Origin: Lachnoclostridium sp. UBA7122
Lineage (GTDB): Bacteria; Bacillota; Clostridia; Lachnospirales; Lachnospiraceae
Assembly: GCA_002493085.1 (NCBI GenBank)
Contig: DKXQ01000271.1
Coordinates: forward strand, 1-14,975
DNA: 14,975 bases
Direction: 5' to 3'
A program made the translations under genes and the position numbers. Below are positions 1 through 7,360 of the stretch, in pieces. Under the pieces are notes generated by a model. The model ran no database searches. It was not told the origin of the DNA and worked only from the letters and a program-made list of their open reading frames with translations. How positions within the stretch are numbered: position 1 is the first letter of the stretch; every line of letters starts with the position of its first letter.

Positions 1-20
1 TTTATTTTATGAGGTTATCC

Positions 21-62
21 TGAATTCATCCCACCACCTTAGAGGTGGGGGACTTCTTGCTG
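21..62 (+). mobile_element. Lone IS200/IS605-like right-end hairpin
   Basis: A short stem (CCACCT 34-39 with AGGTGG 43-48, loop TAG, two more G-C pairs outside one mismatch) sits between TTCATCC and GACTTCTTGCTGA. This arrangement, a subterminal hairpin followed by a TTCTTGC tail, is typical of the right end of IS200/IS605 elements, where it also forms the 3' part of the TnpB guide RNA. The tnpB gene, if there is one, would lie left of the window. The family call is recalled from general appearance and is an inference; only the hairpin is seen directly. Confidence 0.42.
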
Positions 63-166
63 AAAAGGGTTAAAAAGGACTCTAATGGATTTTCTGTATT
101 GACTATCTGATTTAAAGGATTTTCGTAAAATTTCCTATAAATTTCATTTATAAGCTTTGATTCCAT
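26..166 (-). pseudogene. 46-codon remnant reading frame running into the hairpin
   Basis: A frame on the minus strand begins ATG at 166 and reads MESKLINEIYRK, then about 22 polar and leucine-rich residues, before passing into the IS-like hairpin and stopping at TGA (28-26). It stays open upstream of the ATG for some 16 codons, and no ribosome site precedes the ATG. The composition looks protein-like up to about position 70, after which it reads through the hairpin. I do not recognise the family. It may be the tail of a gene interrupted by the IS end, or chance. Confidence 0.2.
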
Positions 167-318
167 AATGGTATTGCTCCACAAGATCCTTTCATCCTCT
201 TGTCCTCTTTAATCTATAAACATTGTTAAATTTTCAAAAATTCCTATGGCATCAATTTAAGATAGCCGCCTAGGCCGCTGTTAAATATTTTTTAGGAGTA
301 CCAACACATAACTATGCA
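167..318. other. Short gap with GC-rich inverted repeat
   Basis: No gene is seen here. The only structure is the inverted repeat AGCCGCCTAGGCCGCT (264-279), which lies downstream of the Rpn-type gene and is flanked on the plus side by an AT-rich tract. It could help end transcription, but the T-run expected of an intrinsic terminator on the minus strand is weak. Confidence 0.25.
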
Positions 319-1314
319 TTACGCTTCAAGCCCAAGCCAACCCTTTACAGTTTCCGTAGCGTAACCAACCGCCTGGGCAATCTTCTCCGTATCAAGCCCC
401 ATTTTGTGCAATTTTCTTGCTGTTTCCCTTGCTTTTTTCAATTCGCCGTCCTGCTCGCCCATTTTCCGTTCTTCCATCCGAATTTCCTGAATCGCCTGGC
501 ACACATTAACCACCTCGTCTTTTTCATCATATTTTATGCCCGAATTTGTAATCGCTTCAATCACGTCTGCCGCCCTGCGCTCCACTTCCCGGAAACGCTT
601 TTCATTGGCCGCCAGTACCCTGCTTAAATTTTCCTTGTCTTTCGAATACTTGATGAACAGCATGACCTCCCGCAGGCTGGACTGGAACTTCATAATCTCA
701 TCATCTGACATCTGCGCTGGGGCAATCAGCCGCACATGGTAATTGTCCATACAGGCAAGCACCTCTGGGTCTGACACATCCATCATATCAAACAGGCTTA
801 ACGGCCCATCCCACTCTTCTGAACCGAAAAATATAGTTACTGTGATGGAAGGTATTAGTCTATCTTCTTTCCAAAAGCCACTTAAAAATTCACCTGTGTT
901 AGGAGTTTTTTTATTTTCATCAGTTAATGTTTCTTCCTGTTCTTTTTTCCGCTTCATTTTCTTTCGATGTGATTTTGCCGCCTCTTCTACCTGTCCTGCA
1001 TATTCCAGTGCATCATACAAATTGTTTTTCACAGCCATTGCGTAATGAATTTCTGACTGATTTTCTGCACCATAAAGCACATACTCCACTTTTCCATCCG
1101 TCATTGCAGCATATAGTTTCTGCACATCACGAAATTTTTGAACTGGAACTACTGCACCATCTGTGCCATATGGCAGTGCCATTTTAGCGGAATCACGTTC
1201 TGCAAGCTGCTCTGGCAGAATGACTTGCCGTCCTCCATAAATGTAATAATTGAAAATATCAGCAAAGATACTGGCATCTTTTACATAATCTTTTGTAATT
1301 GTATCTGCTTTCAA
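319..1314 (-). CDS. Rpn-family recombination-promoting nuclease / putative transposase
   Basis: 331 residues. The N-terminal half fits the Rpn (transposase_31-like) PD-(D/E)XK nuclease family, known for RecA-independent DNA exchange and DNA cleavage. Visible landmarks are an opening segment with FADIFNYYIYGG (17-28), RDVQK (62-66, probable catalytic Asp63), YGAENQ (81-86, the E-x-Q of the fold) and the IHYAMAVKNNLYDALEYA block (89-106). The middle (115-140) is a charged, lysine-rich linker. The C-terminus (about 295-328) is a small helix-turn-helix-like unit, KLHKMGLDTEKIAQAVGY, usual in clostridial members. The start is TTG at 1314-1312, chosen because GAGAGGCGG (1332-1324) lies nine bases upstream. 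It is monocistronic with its own promoter. Such proteins are often multi-copy in Lachnospiraceae; cellular role is inferred from family only. Confidence 0.82.
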   Translation of the reverse strand: MKADTITKDYVKDASIFADIFNYYIYGGRQVILPEQLAERDSAKMALPYGTDGAVVPVQKFRDVQKLYAAMTDGKVEYVLYGAENQSEIHYAMAVKNNLYDALEYAGQVEEAAKSHRKKMKRKKEQEETLTDENKKTPNTGEFLSGFWKEDRLIPSITVTIFFGSEEWDGPLSLFDMMDVSDPEVLACMDNYHVRLIAPAQMSDDEIMKFQSSLREVMLFIKYSKDKENLSRVLAANEKRFREVERRAADVIEAITNSGIKYDEKDEVVNVCQAIQEIRMEERKMGEQDGELKKARETARKLHKMGLDTEKIAQAVGYATETVKGWLGLEA

Positions 1315-1323
1315 CAGTTTCTA

Positions 1324-1332
1324 CCGCCTCTC
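1324..1332 (-). promoter_or_regulatory. Ribosome binding site supporting a TTG start
   Basis: On the minus strand this reads GAGAGGCGG, nine bases before TTG at 1314. No ATG lies at a comparable distance, so the site decides the unusual start of the Rpn-type gene. Confidence 0.6.
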
Positions 1333-1383
1333 TATGTAAAATATGTGGATGGATTTTTTTAGTTTCTATACTGCTACCGCTTC

Positions 1384-1412
1384 ATTATACTAAAAAAATT
1401 TCTATATTTCAA
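1384..1412 (-). promoter_or_regulatory. Sigma-A promoter for the Rpn-type gene
   Basis: On the minus strand TTGAAA (1412-1407) and TATAAT (1389-1384) are separated by 17 bases, giving a start site near 1377 and a leader of about 60 bases. This is close to the vegetative consensus. It overlaps the open upstream extension of the plus-strand frame that ends at 1930. Confidence 0.75.
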
Positions 1413-1495
1413 GCATATTCAGAACACCAAGTCAATGTGAACATAGAGGTTCATTAGGACCAAAAGAAGTTTTATGCAATTTATTTAATAAGGGT

Positions 1496-1930
1496 ATGGA
1501 TTATAATAATTGGATAGAAATTTTTGTTGAAGCAGGTAATTTTATAGCGAATTATGAAAATTCTGCAAAAAGTAAATCAAATGACTATTTTAATTTAAGA
1601 GAAGATGAATTGCGCAATAATATATTTGAAAAAGACAATATGCGCAAGTTAGCAGAGTACATGTTTAATGTGAATGATTTTGATTTTAAAGATGAACTTG
1701 AATTTGAGGAAATATCAGTAGATTTATTGACACCTGAAGAAAAAGGGTTATTTGCAAAAAAGATTTGGAGCAGAGTGAATCAGGATACAAAGCTGCCTGA
1801 TATTCCTGATTGGTATGCATGGGTGTTTCTTAAGTTTGAAAGTAATGAAAGCCTGCTGCCTGCTGTTTCCATAAAAGATTATATATTAAAACAAAGGCTT
1901 ATGTTTACTTTGACAAATTATAATGCGTAG
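1496..1930 (+). CDS. Unrecognised acidic protein, probably 5'-truncated
   Basis: 144 residues from the first ATG. I do not recognise the family. It is acidic and aromatic-rich, with a WYAWVFLKFE segment (about 104-113) and no signal peptide or membrane segment. The frame is open upstream of the ATG back to a TAA at 1391, and those codons (HRGSLGPKEVLCNLFNKG just before the Met) look like genuine protein. There is no other ATG, GTG or TTG, and the AAGGG directly before the ATG is too close to act as a ribosome site. It therefore looks like the back part of a longer gene whose beginning was lost, perhaps when the Rpn gene and its promoter arrived. It overlaps the next small frame by eight bases, and an intrinsic terminator follows. 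Confidence 0.45.
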   Translation: MDYNNWIEIFVEAGNFIANYENSAKSKSNDYFNLREDELRNNIFEKDNMRKLAEYMFNVNDFDFKDELEFEEISVDLLTPEEKGLFAKKIWSRVNQDTKLPDIPDWYAWVFLKFESNESLLPAVSIKDYILKQRLMFTLTNYNA

Positions 1931-2036
1931 ATATAACGAAAATAAAGAAGAGCCAGATAATACAAAAGTATCATCTGAAGTAGAGCGAATTTTTCAGGAA
2001 GCCACTCTTTATATGGATTTATCCAAAAATACATAA
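1923..2036 (+). CDS. 37-residue small frame overlapping the previous gene
   Basis: ATG at 1923 lies inside the last codons of the preceding frame (stop 1928-1930) and starts MRRYNENKEEPDNTK, ending LYMDLSKNT. The sequence is polar and acidic with a predicted helix (SSEVERIFQEATLYMDL). Two readings are possible. It may be a translationally coupled small protein, or the true C-terminus of the previous protein displaced by a frameshift. No independent Shine-Dalgarno sequence is seen, which favours coupling or frameshift. Function unknown. Confidence 0.35.
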   Translation: MRRYNENKEEPDNTKVSSEVERIFQEATLYMDLSKNT

Positions 2037-2068
2037 AGATTTATCTTCCATGCACTTAGACAAACTTA

Positions 2069-2110
2069 AAAGCTGCTGTGAAACCCAATTTGATTTTACA
2101 GCAGTTTTAT
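2069..2110 (+). terminator. Intrinsic terminator after the two small frames
   Basis: CTGCTGT (2073-2079) pairs with ACAGCAG (2098-2104). The stem extends inward by a G-T and three A-T pairs to a 10-base loop, and outward through a G-T pair into AAA/TTT. TTTTAT follows. The fit is good for plus-strand termination 33 bases after the last stop codon, which implies that a real transcription unit once ended here. Confidence 0.75.
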
Positions 2111-2405
2111 AAAATATACCCTTTTCCACACTTTCAATTTTAAGTTCTCTCATTCGTAGTAAAACCGTAGTACCCCACTATCCCTATTGCCACGATTTGC
2201 CCCGTTCTGCCCCGTTTTGCCCGATAACTGCCGCCAATTCCCGACTACCCGCCGTGCTGCCGTGGCATATGAATAATATCTTAATCATCTATTTTAATCT
2301 CCTTAAAACTGTTGGTTTTCTTTATAAAACCAAGGTTTGTTGGTTATCTGTTCTTTTTGTATGTTTTGCCATAAGATGGCATATTCTGGCATATTAAAGC
2401 ACTCA

Positions 2406-2464
2406 ATATTGGTAAAAATGTTGGTAAATTGCCCTCTTATTTTGCATTTTACCAACACCAATAT
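2406..2464. repeat. Imperfect inverted repeat, 17 bp per arm
   Basis: ATATTGGT (2406-2413) and GTTGGTAAA (2420-2428) pair in order with TTTACCAAC (2448-2456) and ACCAATAT (2457-2464). The only flaw is a six-base AAAAAT insert in the left arm; the loop is 19 bases. No T-run follows, so it is not an ordinary terminator. It may be a protein-binding site or a relic of a mobile element. Confidence 0.6.
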
Positions 2465-2498
2465 CTGGCAGTAACTGATGGCATAGTAATCATCAATA

Positions 2499-2559
2499 GT
2501 AACGTTACACTATCTATTTTCATTAAAATATAGACGTAGAGAACTGGATATGTTACAAT
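2499..2559 (+). promoter_or_regulatory. Palindromic operator-like site and weak promoter before the glycosyltransferase
   Basis: GTAACGTTAC (2499-2508) is a perfect 10-bp palindrome inside an ATAGT/ACTAT pair (2496-2513). Downstream, TAGACG (2531-2536) and TACAAT (2554-2559) are 17 bases apart and would start transcription at or within a base of the gene's ATG. An alternative -10 is TAAAAT (2524-2529), for which the palindrome would overlap the -35 position, as at activator-dependent promoters. Which one is used cannot be told from sequence. Confidence 0.4.
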
Positions 2560-2566
2560 CTGTGTT

Positions 2567-3751
2567 ATGAAAATATTAATATACCATTGGAACTCTTATA
2601 ACCAGAAGTCTGTTGAAAATACTATTGCAGCTTTTGGACACAGTATAACTTTATATACACAAAAACCTGGCAGTATTGAAAAGGATACAGAATACACACA
2701 AAAACTTATTGACAGATTAAGATGCCACAGATATGACTTACTATTTTCCATTAATTATTTTCCAGTACTTGCACAGGCATGTCACGAAGCTTTAATCCCA
2801 TATGTGTGCTGGAACTGTGACAGTCCGCTGCTTGCAATGTATAATAATTCAGTGTTTTATGAAACAAATTTTATATTTACATTTGATTATTCTAACTATG
2901 AGGAATTTAAAAATCTTGGAGTAGGGCATATATACCATCTTCCTCTTGCATCTGGCACAGATATGGATTTTTGTGCTTCTGCACCATCATTTAAGTATGA
3001 CATATCATTTATAGGCAGTCTGTATGAAAAAAATTCATTTGATGATATTGCGCCAGGACTGCCTGACTACTTATGTGGATACTTTGATGGTGCGCTTTAT
3101 GCACAGTTACAGGTATCAGGCGGAAATATTCTTGAAAAACTTCTTACTACTGATATATGTATGCTGCTTGAAGAAATGACTGACTACCATCAATCACCAG
3201 ATTCATTTGCAGATATACGCACGCTTTTTTCAACAACTGTGCTTGGATTTAAAGCGGCATCCATGCAAAGAATTCTTTATCTTAACAGGCTTTCAGTATA
3301 TTTAAACAGGAATAAATTTAATAACCGCAGATGTTTCCTGCACCTTTTTACTGACAGCATTACAGATACACTGCCATTTGTAAAGTGCCATGAAAGTGCA
3401 GATTACCATACACAGGCACCTTTTATATTCCACCAGAGCAGGATAAACCTCAATATGACTATTCCCAACATCAAGACAGGCATACCGCTGCGTGTATGGG
3501 ATATATTAAACTGTGGCGGTTTTCTTATGACAGATTACCGGATTGAGCTTCTGGACTACTTTGAACCTGGAAAGGATATTGTTATATTTGAAGATTCTGA
3601 TGAACTTACAGACAAAGCCGGGTTTTACCTGTCGCATGACAGCATAAGAAATAAAATTGCGCAAAATGCATATAATAAAGTTTCTGCATTACACACTTGC
3701 CGGGACAGGCTTAAAAACATTTTTGATACAATTTCAAAAGAAATTCTATAA
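2567..3751 (+). CDS. CgeB/DUF3880-type glycosyltransferase
   Basis: 394 residues, probably a cytosolic GT-B glycosyltransferase. The N-terminal domain (1-130) opens MKILIYHW as expected for the DUF3880 half, with CWNCDSPLL (81-89). FIGSLY (148-153) marks the next boundary. The C-terminal third carries the CgeB/Glyco_trans_1_2 signature: SRINLNMTIPNIKTG (291-305), then PLRVWDILNCGGFLMTDYR (307-325), FEPGKDIVIFED (332-343) and the closing HTCRDRL (376-382). Relatives include the Bacillus spore-coat protein CgeB and glycosyltransferases of flagellin or surface-glycan loci; donor and acceptor here are unknown. The start is secure from the family N-terminus, yet no clear Shine-Dalgarno sequence precedes it, so the message may be nearly leaderless. 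The stop is 22 bases before the next gene's start. Confidence 0.85.
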   Translation: MKILIYHWNSYNQKSVENTIAAFGHSITLYTQKPGSIEKDTEYTQKLIDRLRCHRYDLLFSINYFPVLAQACHEALIPYVCWNCDSPLLAMYNNSVFYETNFIFTFDYSNYEEFKNLGVGHIYHLPLASGTDMDFCASAPSFKYDISFIGSLYEKNSFDDIAPGLPDYLCGYFDGALYAQLQVSGGNILEKLLTTDICMLLEEMTDYHQSPDSFADIRTLFSTTVLGFKAASMQRILYLNRLSVYLNRNKFNNRRCFLHLFTDSITDTLPFVKCHESADYHTQAPFIFHQSRINLNMTIPNIKTGIPLRVWDILNCGGFLMTDYRIELLDYFEPGKDIVIFEDSDELTDKAGFYLSHDSIRNKIAQNAYNKVSALHTCRDRLKNIFDTISKEIL

Positions 3752-3773
3752 ACTTGTGAAAGGACTAATATAT

Positions 3774-5861
3774 ATGACAAATAACCAGTATATAATACAT
3801 GAAAATGAAATATATTCTGAAAGATTCCAGCTTGCATCAGAACGTATCAGAAACATAAATCAAGAAACCAGCTCCAGAAATCCTGGGCTTTCAAAAGAGA
3901 TGGCTGCGTACTTCCAGAAAATATCAGGGTTTCTTTTACAAGTATGCGAAGCATACAGGCTTGTAAGTTCAGGTGAAATACACAAAATGACTATTGACGG
4001 GCTGCATTACCTGAACAAGTTACTTTATGAAGATATCACTGGCAACAACTATGAAAAAAGTTATGCAAACCCTGATTTTGCCGCAGGCAGGTTTGGGGAG
4101 GAAATGGGCAGGCTGCTCTGTGTACTGTACACAGAACTGCGGGGATGTATCACATATGCATTTGAAGAACGCCTTTTTTATCTCACTATATACTTTGAGT
4201 TATTTATTGAAGTATACAATCTGGCAGAAGATAACTGCACAGGCAGCGGGGTCAAGAGTGCAATTTACTACCACTTTTTTGACTATGCAGATATCTTTGC
4301 ATCTGACAGGACGCGTGCACTTTTAAATCCTGAGATGTCATTTGCCACAGATATTATTATGGGTTCAAAACTTTCTAATCCATCGTACCTGTATCTTTTT
4401 GGCGAATATATCTCTGACAATGAATATAAGACAGCAGAGTATCTAAGCATACTGCCTGAAGACCAGATAAAAAGCATGGCGGCAACATTTACAGGAGGTT
4501 ATAAAAAAGGCTTTGAAGCATATAATATTGATTTATCAAAGAAAAAAACTGTGAATATACGCTATACACTTGGATTTGAGCGGATTGTGCGTGAAGCAGT
4601 GCTGCAATTTAAAGAAATGGGGTTAGAACCTTGTATTTACAGGGCTGCTACAAGCCTTATATACCGTTCTGCACATGGAAAGACCGGCTACTATGGCGGC
4701 AGCGCCAATAAACAGTATGACTATGACCACCGCATGGACGAATCTGTTATATTTGATAAAGCACTTGCAGACCGCCGTATTGATGCACAGCGCATTGCTT
4801 ATAAAAATATGGAACAGCTTGCATCTGCATATGCTGGTCCTGCTGTTATTGAAACATTTGGAGAAAAAAACTTTATGCCGCTGGAAAAAAAGACAGCAGC
4901 ACGTTTTAGCAAAAAACAGCAGGAACAGCATATTAGTTATAAATCAGAAATGGCACTTCTTTCCAATGAATTTATACCAGGTGATACAGTTAGTTTTACT
5001 ATAATAGCATATCCTGTGCCTGAAATTGGCAAAAATTATAGAAAAATTTTCAGGGATACTATAAAAGTAAATACATTGGATCCAGATATGTATGAAAAAA
5101 TCCAAACCTGTATTATCAATGCACTGGATACTGGTGAATATGTGACTGTTACAGGCCGCAATAAAAACATTACCAATATAACCATTGCACTACAGGATTT
5201 AGACAATCCTGAAAAGGAAACCAGGTTTGAAAACTGCCTCGCTGATGTAAATATACCTCTTGGAGAAGTATTTACCTCACCAGAATTAAAAGGAACAAAC
5301 GGCATTTTACATGCAGTTTCAATTTATCTTAACGGTCTTGAATATATTGACTTAAAACTGCAGTTTAAAGATGGCATTATTACAGATTATTCATGCAAAA
5401 ACTTTGCATCAAAAGAAGCAAATAAAAAATATATTAAAGAAAATCTTTTATTCCAGCATGAAACACTTCCAATGGGGGAATTTGCAATTGGCACAAATAC
5501 TACTGCATACCAGATGGGACAGAAATACAATATATCAAATCTGCTTCCAATACTGATAACAGAAAAGACAGGCCCGCACTTTGCAATAGGTGATACATGC
5601 TTTTCACACGAAGAAGAAATGCACACATATAACCCTGATGGGAAAGAGATGAAATGCAAAGAAAATGACTACTCAAGGCTGCGCAGCACAGACAGCGCAC
5701 ATGCATATTTTAACTGCCATACTGATATAACCATACCATATAATGAACTTGGTGATATCACAGTCCACAAAAGTGATGGCTCATGTGTAAAAATTATAGA
5801 AAATGGTAAATTTGTACTTCAAGGCACAGAAGAATTAAATAAAGCTTTGGAATCTGTTTAA
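3774..5861 (+). CDS. M29-family aminopeptidase with long N-terminal extension
   Basis: 695 residues, a cytosolic metallo-aminopeptidase removing N-terminal residues from peptides. Family M29 (AmpS/AmpT, PepS) proteins are usually near 400 residues, so about 260-290 extra residues lie at the front. That part is helical, aromatic-rich and of unknown role. The catalytic half shows NIPLGEVFTSP (493-503, metal ligand Glu498), PMGEFAIGTN (566-575, Glu569), TGPHFAIGD (599-607, His602) and YFNCHTDITIPY (645-656, the H-x-D pair His649/Asp651). The residue seven after His602 is Phe609, where I recall a Tyr ligand in characterised members. Start 3774 is preferred to an in-frame ATG at 3657 because AAAGGA (3759-3764) sits nine bases upstream and the longer form would overlap the glycosyltransferase. 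It is probably cotranscribed with that gene. Confidence 0.87.
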   Translation: MTNNQYIIHENEIYSERFQLASERIRNINQETSSRNPGLSKEMAAYFQKISGFLLQVCEAYRLVSSGEIHKMTIDGLHYLNKLLYEDITGNNYEKSYANPDFAAGRFGEEMGRLLCVLYTELRGCITYAFEERLFYLTIYFELFIEVYNLAEDNCTGSGVKSAIYYHFFDYADIFASDRTRALLNPEMSFATDIIMGSKLSNPSYLYLFGEYISDNEYKTAEYLSILPEDQIKSMAATFTGGYKKGFEAYNIDLSKKKTVNIRYTLGFERIVREAVLQFKEMGLEPCIYRAATSLIYRSAHGKTGYYGGSANKQYDYDHRMDESVIFDKALADRRIDAQRIAYKNMEQLASAYAGPAVIETFGEKNFMPLEKKTAARFSKKQQEQHISYKSEMALLSNEFIPGDTVSFTIIAYPVPEIGKNYRKIFRDTIKVNTLDPDMYEKIQTCIINALDTGEYVTVTGRNKNITNITIALQDLDNPEKETRFENCLADVNIPLGEVFTSPELKGTNGILHAVSIYLNGLEYIDLKLQFKDGIITDYSCKNFASKEANKKYIKENLLFQHETLPMGEFAIGTNTTAYQMGQKYNISNLLPILITEKTGPHFAIGDTCFSHEEEMHTYNPDGKEMKCKENDYSRLRSTDSAHAYFNCHTDITIPYNELGDITVHKSDGSCVKIIENGKFVLQGTEELNKALESV

Positions 5862-5907
5862 TCTTAACAAGCAAGTCCTCTTCACAATTTGTTTTTTAGA
5901 ACAAAAG

Positions 5908-5939
5908 AGCCAGGTCCCTGATAAGTGAGGGTCCTGGCT
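5908..5939. terminator. Bidirectional hairpin terminator between convergent genes
   Basis: AGCCAGG (5908-5914) pairs with CCTGGCT (5933-5939) and CCCT (5916-5919) with AGGG (5928-5931), around one T-T mismatch and an 8-base loop. On the minus strand CTTTTGTT follows the hairpin, so it best serves the udp-cdd-MATE operon. On the plus strand it follows the aminopeptidase stop by 46 bases but lacks a long T-run. Confidence 0.8.
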
Positions 5940-5955
5940 GCTTTGCTGTGCCACG

Positions 5956-7341
5956 TCAATAAGTGGATTTGTATCTTGGATTTTTTAATTCCCTAAGCAC
6001 CATTACTATAGAAACTATTCCAGCCATGCAGTCGGCTACAGGTCCCGCATACATAATACCATCAATCCCCATAATAAGTGGAAGTATTAAAAGCAGCGGC
6101 AGCAGGAATATTATCTGTCTTGTAAGTGAAAGAAAAACACCTCTCCTGGGCTTTCCTATTGCTGTAAAGAAGTTTGATGTAATTGGCTGCATAAAGTTTA
6201 AAAAAGTAAAAAACAAAAATATCCTAAAATAATTAACAGCAAAATTAAAATACTCTTCACTGCCATCACCAAATACTGCCATTATATTTCTTGGAAACAT
6301 CTGGAACATAAAAAATGCTATTATAGATAAGACTGCACCATATGATATAGCTCTTAAATATACTTTTTTAACCCTGTTATACTTTTTAGCCCCATAATTA
6401 AAACTTGCAATAGGCTGCAGCCCTTGTGAAATACCTATCAAAAATGAAAAAAACACCTGGCTGGCTTTTGTTATTATGCCTGCACATGCTATTGGAATTG
6501 CTTCACCATATACAGACAGTGAGCCATAGTATTTTAAAGATTTATTCATTACAATCTGGACTATCATCATTGCCATCTGGTTACTGAAAGGCGAAGCGCC
6601 AAGCGAAACAATCCTTGATATATATGTTCCTTTTATTATTAAATGCCTTCTGCCTAATTTTACAGTTTTATAATGTGCCAGATATACAAGAACTATTGCT
6701 GCTGAAACTATCTGCCCGGTTATTGTTGCAAGTGCAGCCCCTGCCATACCCATTTTAAACCCAAAGACAAATATTGCATCAAGGATTGTGTTAATAACTG
6801 CACCTGTCATATTGCAGACCATTGTCATAACCGGGCTTCCATCAGCCCTTATAAGATGTCCTCCGCCTGTAGTAAATATAAGAAATGGAAAACCTATAGA
6901 TGTAATTCTTGTATATACTACTGCGTAATCCATTACATCTGATGGTGAGCCAAAAAACTTAAGCATTGGCCTCATAAATATCTGGGTAAATATGCACAGT
7001 AATGTTCCCAGCCAAAAAAGCATAACTGAAGAATTGCCTATATAATGTGCCGCTGTTTTTTCATCGCCTGCTCCCATTGCAAGGTTAAAGGCTGAAGCGC
7101 CACCTATGCCAAAAAGAAGCGCAATGGCAATACACGTAATTGACAGTGGAAAAGCTATATTAGTAGCAGCATTGCCAAGATTGCCAACGCTCCTTCCTAT
7201 GAAAAACTGGTCTACAATATTATAGAGCGCACTTACAAGCATTGCTATAATGCTTGGTACTGCAAACTTTACTAAAAGCCTGTCTACTGGTGAGGTTCCT
7301 AATGGATTTTCTTTTTTTACACTATTACCTGTCTGTTCCAT
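5956..7341 (-). CDS. MATE-family efflux transporter, MepA-like
   Basis: 461 residues, an integral membrane exporter with about 12 hydrophobic segments. After a short polar N-terminus come the MATE landmarks LLVKFAVPSIIAML (22-35), LYNIVDQFFIG (39-49), FGIGGASAFNLAMGAG (77-92) and, in the second half, FFSFLIGISQGLQPIASFNYGAKKY. That last block is characteristic of the MepA branch, which exports cationic drugs by Na+ or H+ antiport; substrate cannot be told from sequence. It starts 19 bases after cdd. ATG 7341 is preceded by GGAAGAG about ten bases upstream, while AAAGG directly abuts the ATG. It is the last gene of the operon, before the 5908-5939 terminator. Its company suggests a possible link to nucleoside or nucleoside-analogue export, which is inference only. 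Confidence 0.9.
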   Translation of the reverse strand: MEQTGNSVKKENPLGTSPVDRLLVKFAVPSIIAMLVSALYNIVDQFFIGRSVGNLGNAATNIAFPLSITCIAIALLFGIGGASAFNLAMGAGDEKTAAHYIGNSSVMLFWLGTLLCIFTQIFMRPMLKFFGSPSDVMDYAVVYTRITSIGFPFLIFTTGGGHLIRADGSPVMTMVCNMTGAVINTILDAIFVFGFKMGMAGAALATITGQIVSAAIVLVYLAHYKTVKLGRRHLIIKGTYISRIVSLGASPFSNQMAMMIVQIVMNKSLKYYGSLSVYGEAIPIACAGIITKASQVFFSFLIGISQGLQPIASFNYGAKKYNRVKKVYLRAISYGAVLSIIAFFMFQMFPRNIMAVFGDGSEEYFNFAVNYFRIFLFFTFLNFMQPITSNFFTAIGKPRRGVFLSLTRQIIFLLPLLLILPLIMGIDGIMYAGPVADCMAGIVSIVMVLRELKNPRYKSTY

Positions 7342-7360
7342 CCTTTATCATCTCTTCCAT

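Larger units (their letters stand above)
2111..2566. other. 456-bp region without a gene; GC-rich island and palindromes
   Basis: No convincing gene. 2171-2270 is 60% G+C against strongly AT-rich surroundings and contains three near-repeats of a 10-mer around TTGCCCCGTT (about 2197-2225). A stem TTGGTTTT / AAAACCAA (2312-2319, 2326-2333) follows, then three copies of TGGCATAT near 2263, 2374 and 2386. A large imperfect palindrome (2406-2464) and the perfect palindrome GTAACGTTAC (2499-2508) precede the glycosyltransferase. A minus-strand frame in the GC island is protein-like (ELAAVIGQNGAERGKSWQ) but short and without a start. Confidence 0.5.

Noticed and set aside
264..279. Intrinsic terminator for the Rpn-type gene
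   Set aside because: The inverted repeat leaves too small a loop when extended, and the minus strand lacks a T-run after it; kept only as a repeat.
2197..2225. CRISPR array in the GC-rich tandem repeat
   Set aside because: Units are only about 10 bases, directly adjacent and without spacers.
3657..3773. Longer form of the aminopeptidase starting at ATG 3657
   Set aside because: It would overlap the glycosyltransferase by about 95 bases, lacks a ribosome site, and the internal ATG at 3774 has AAAGGA at ideal distance.
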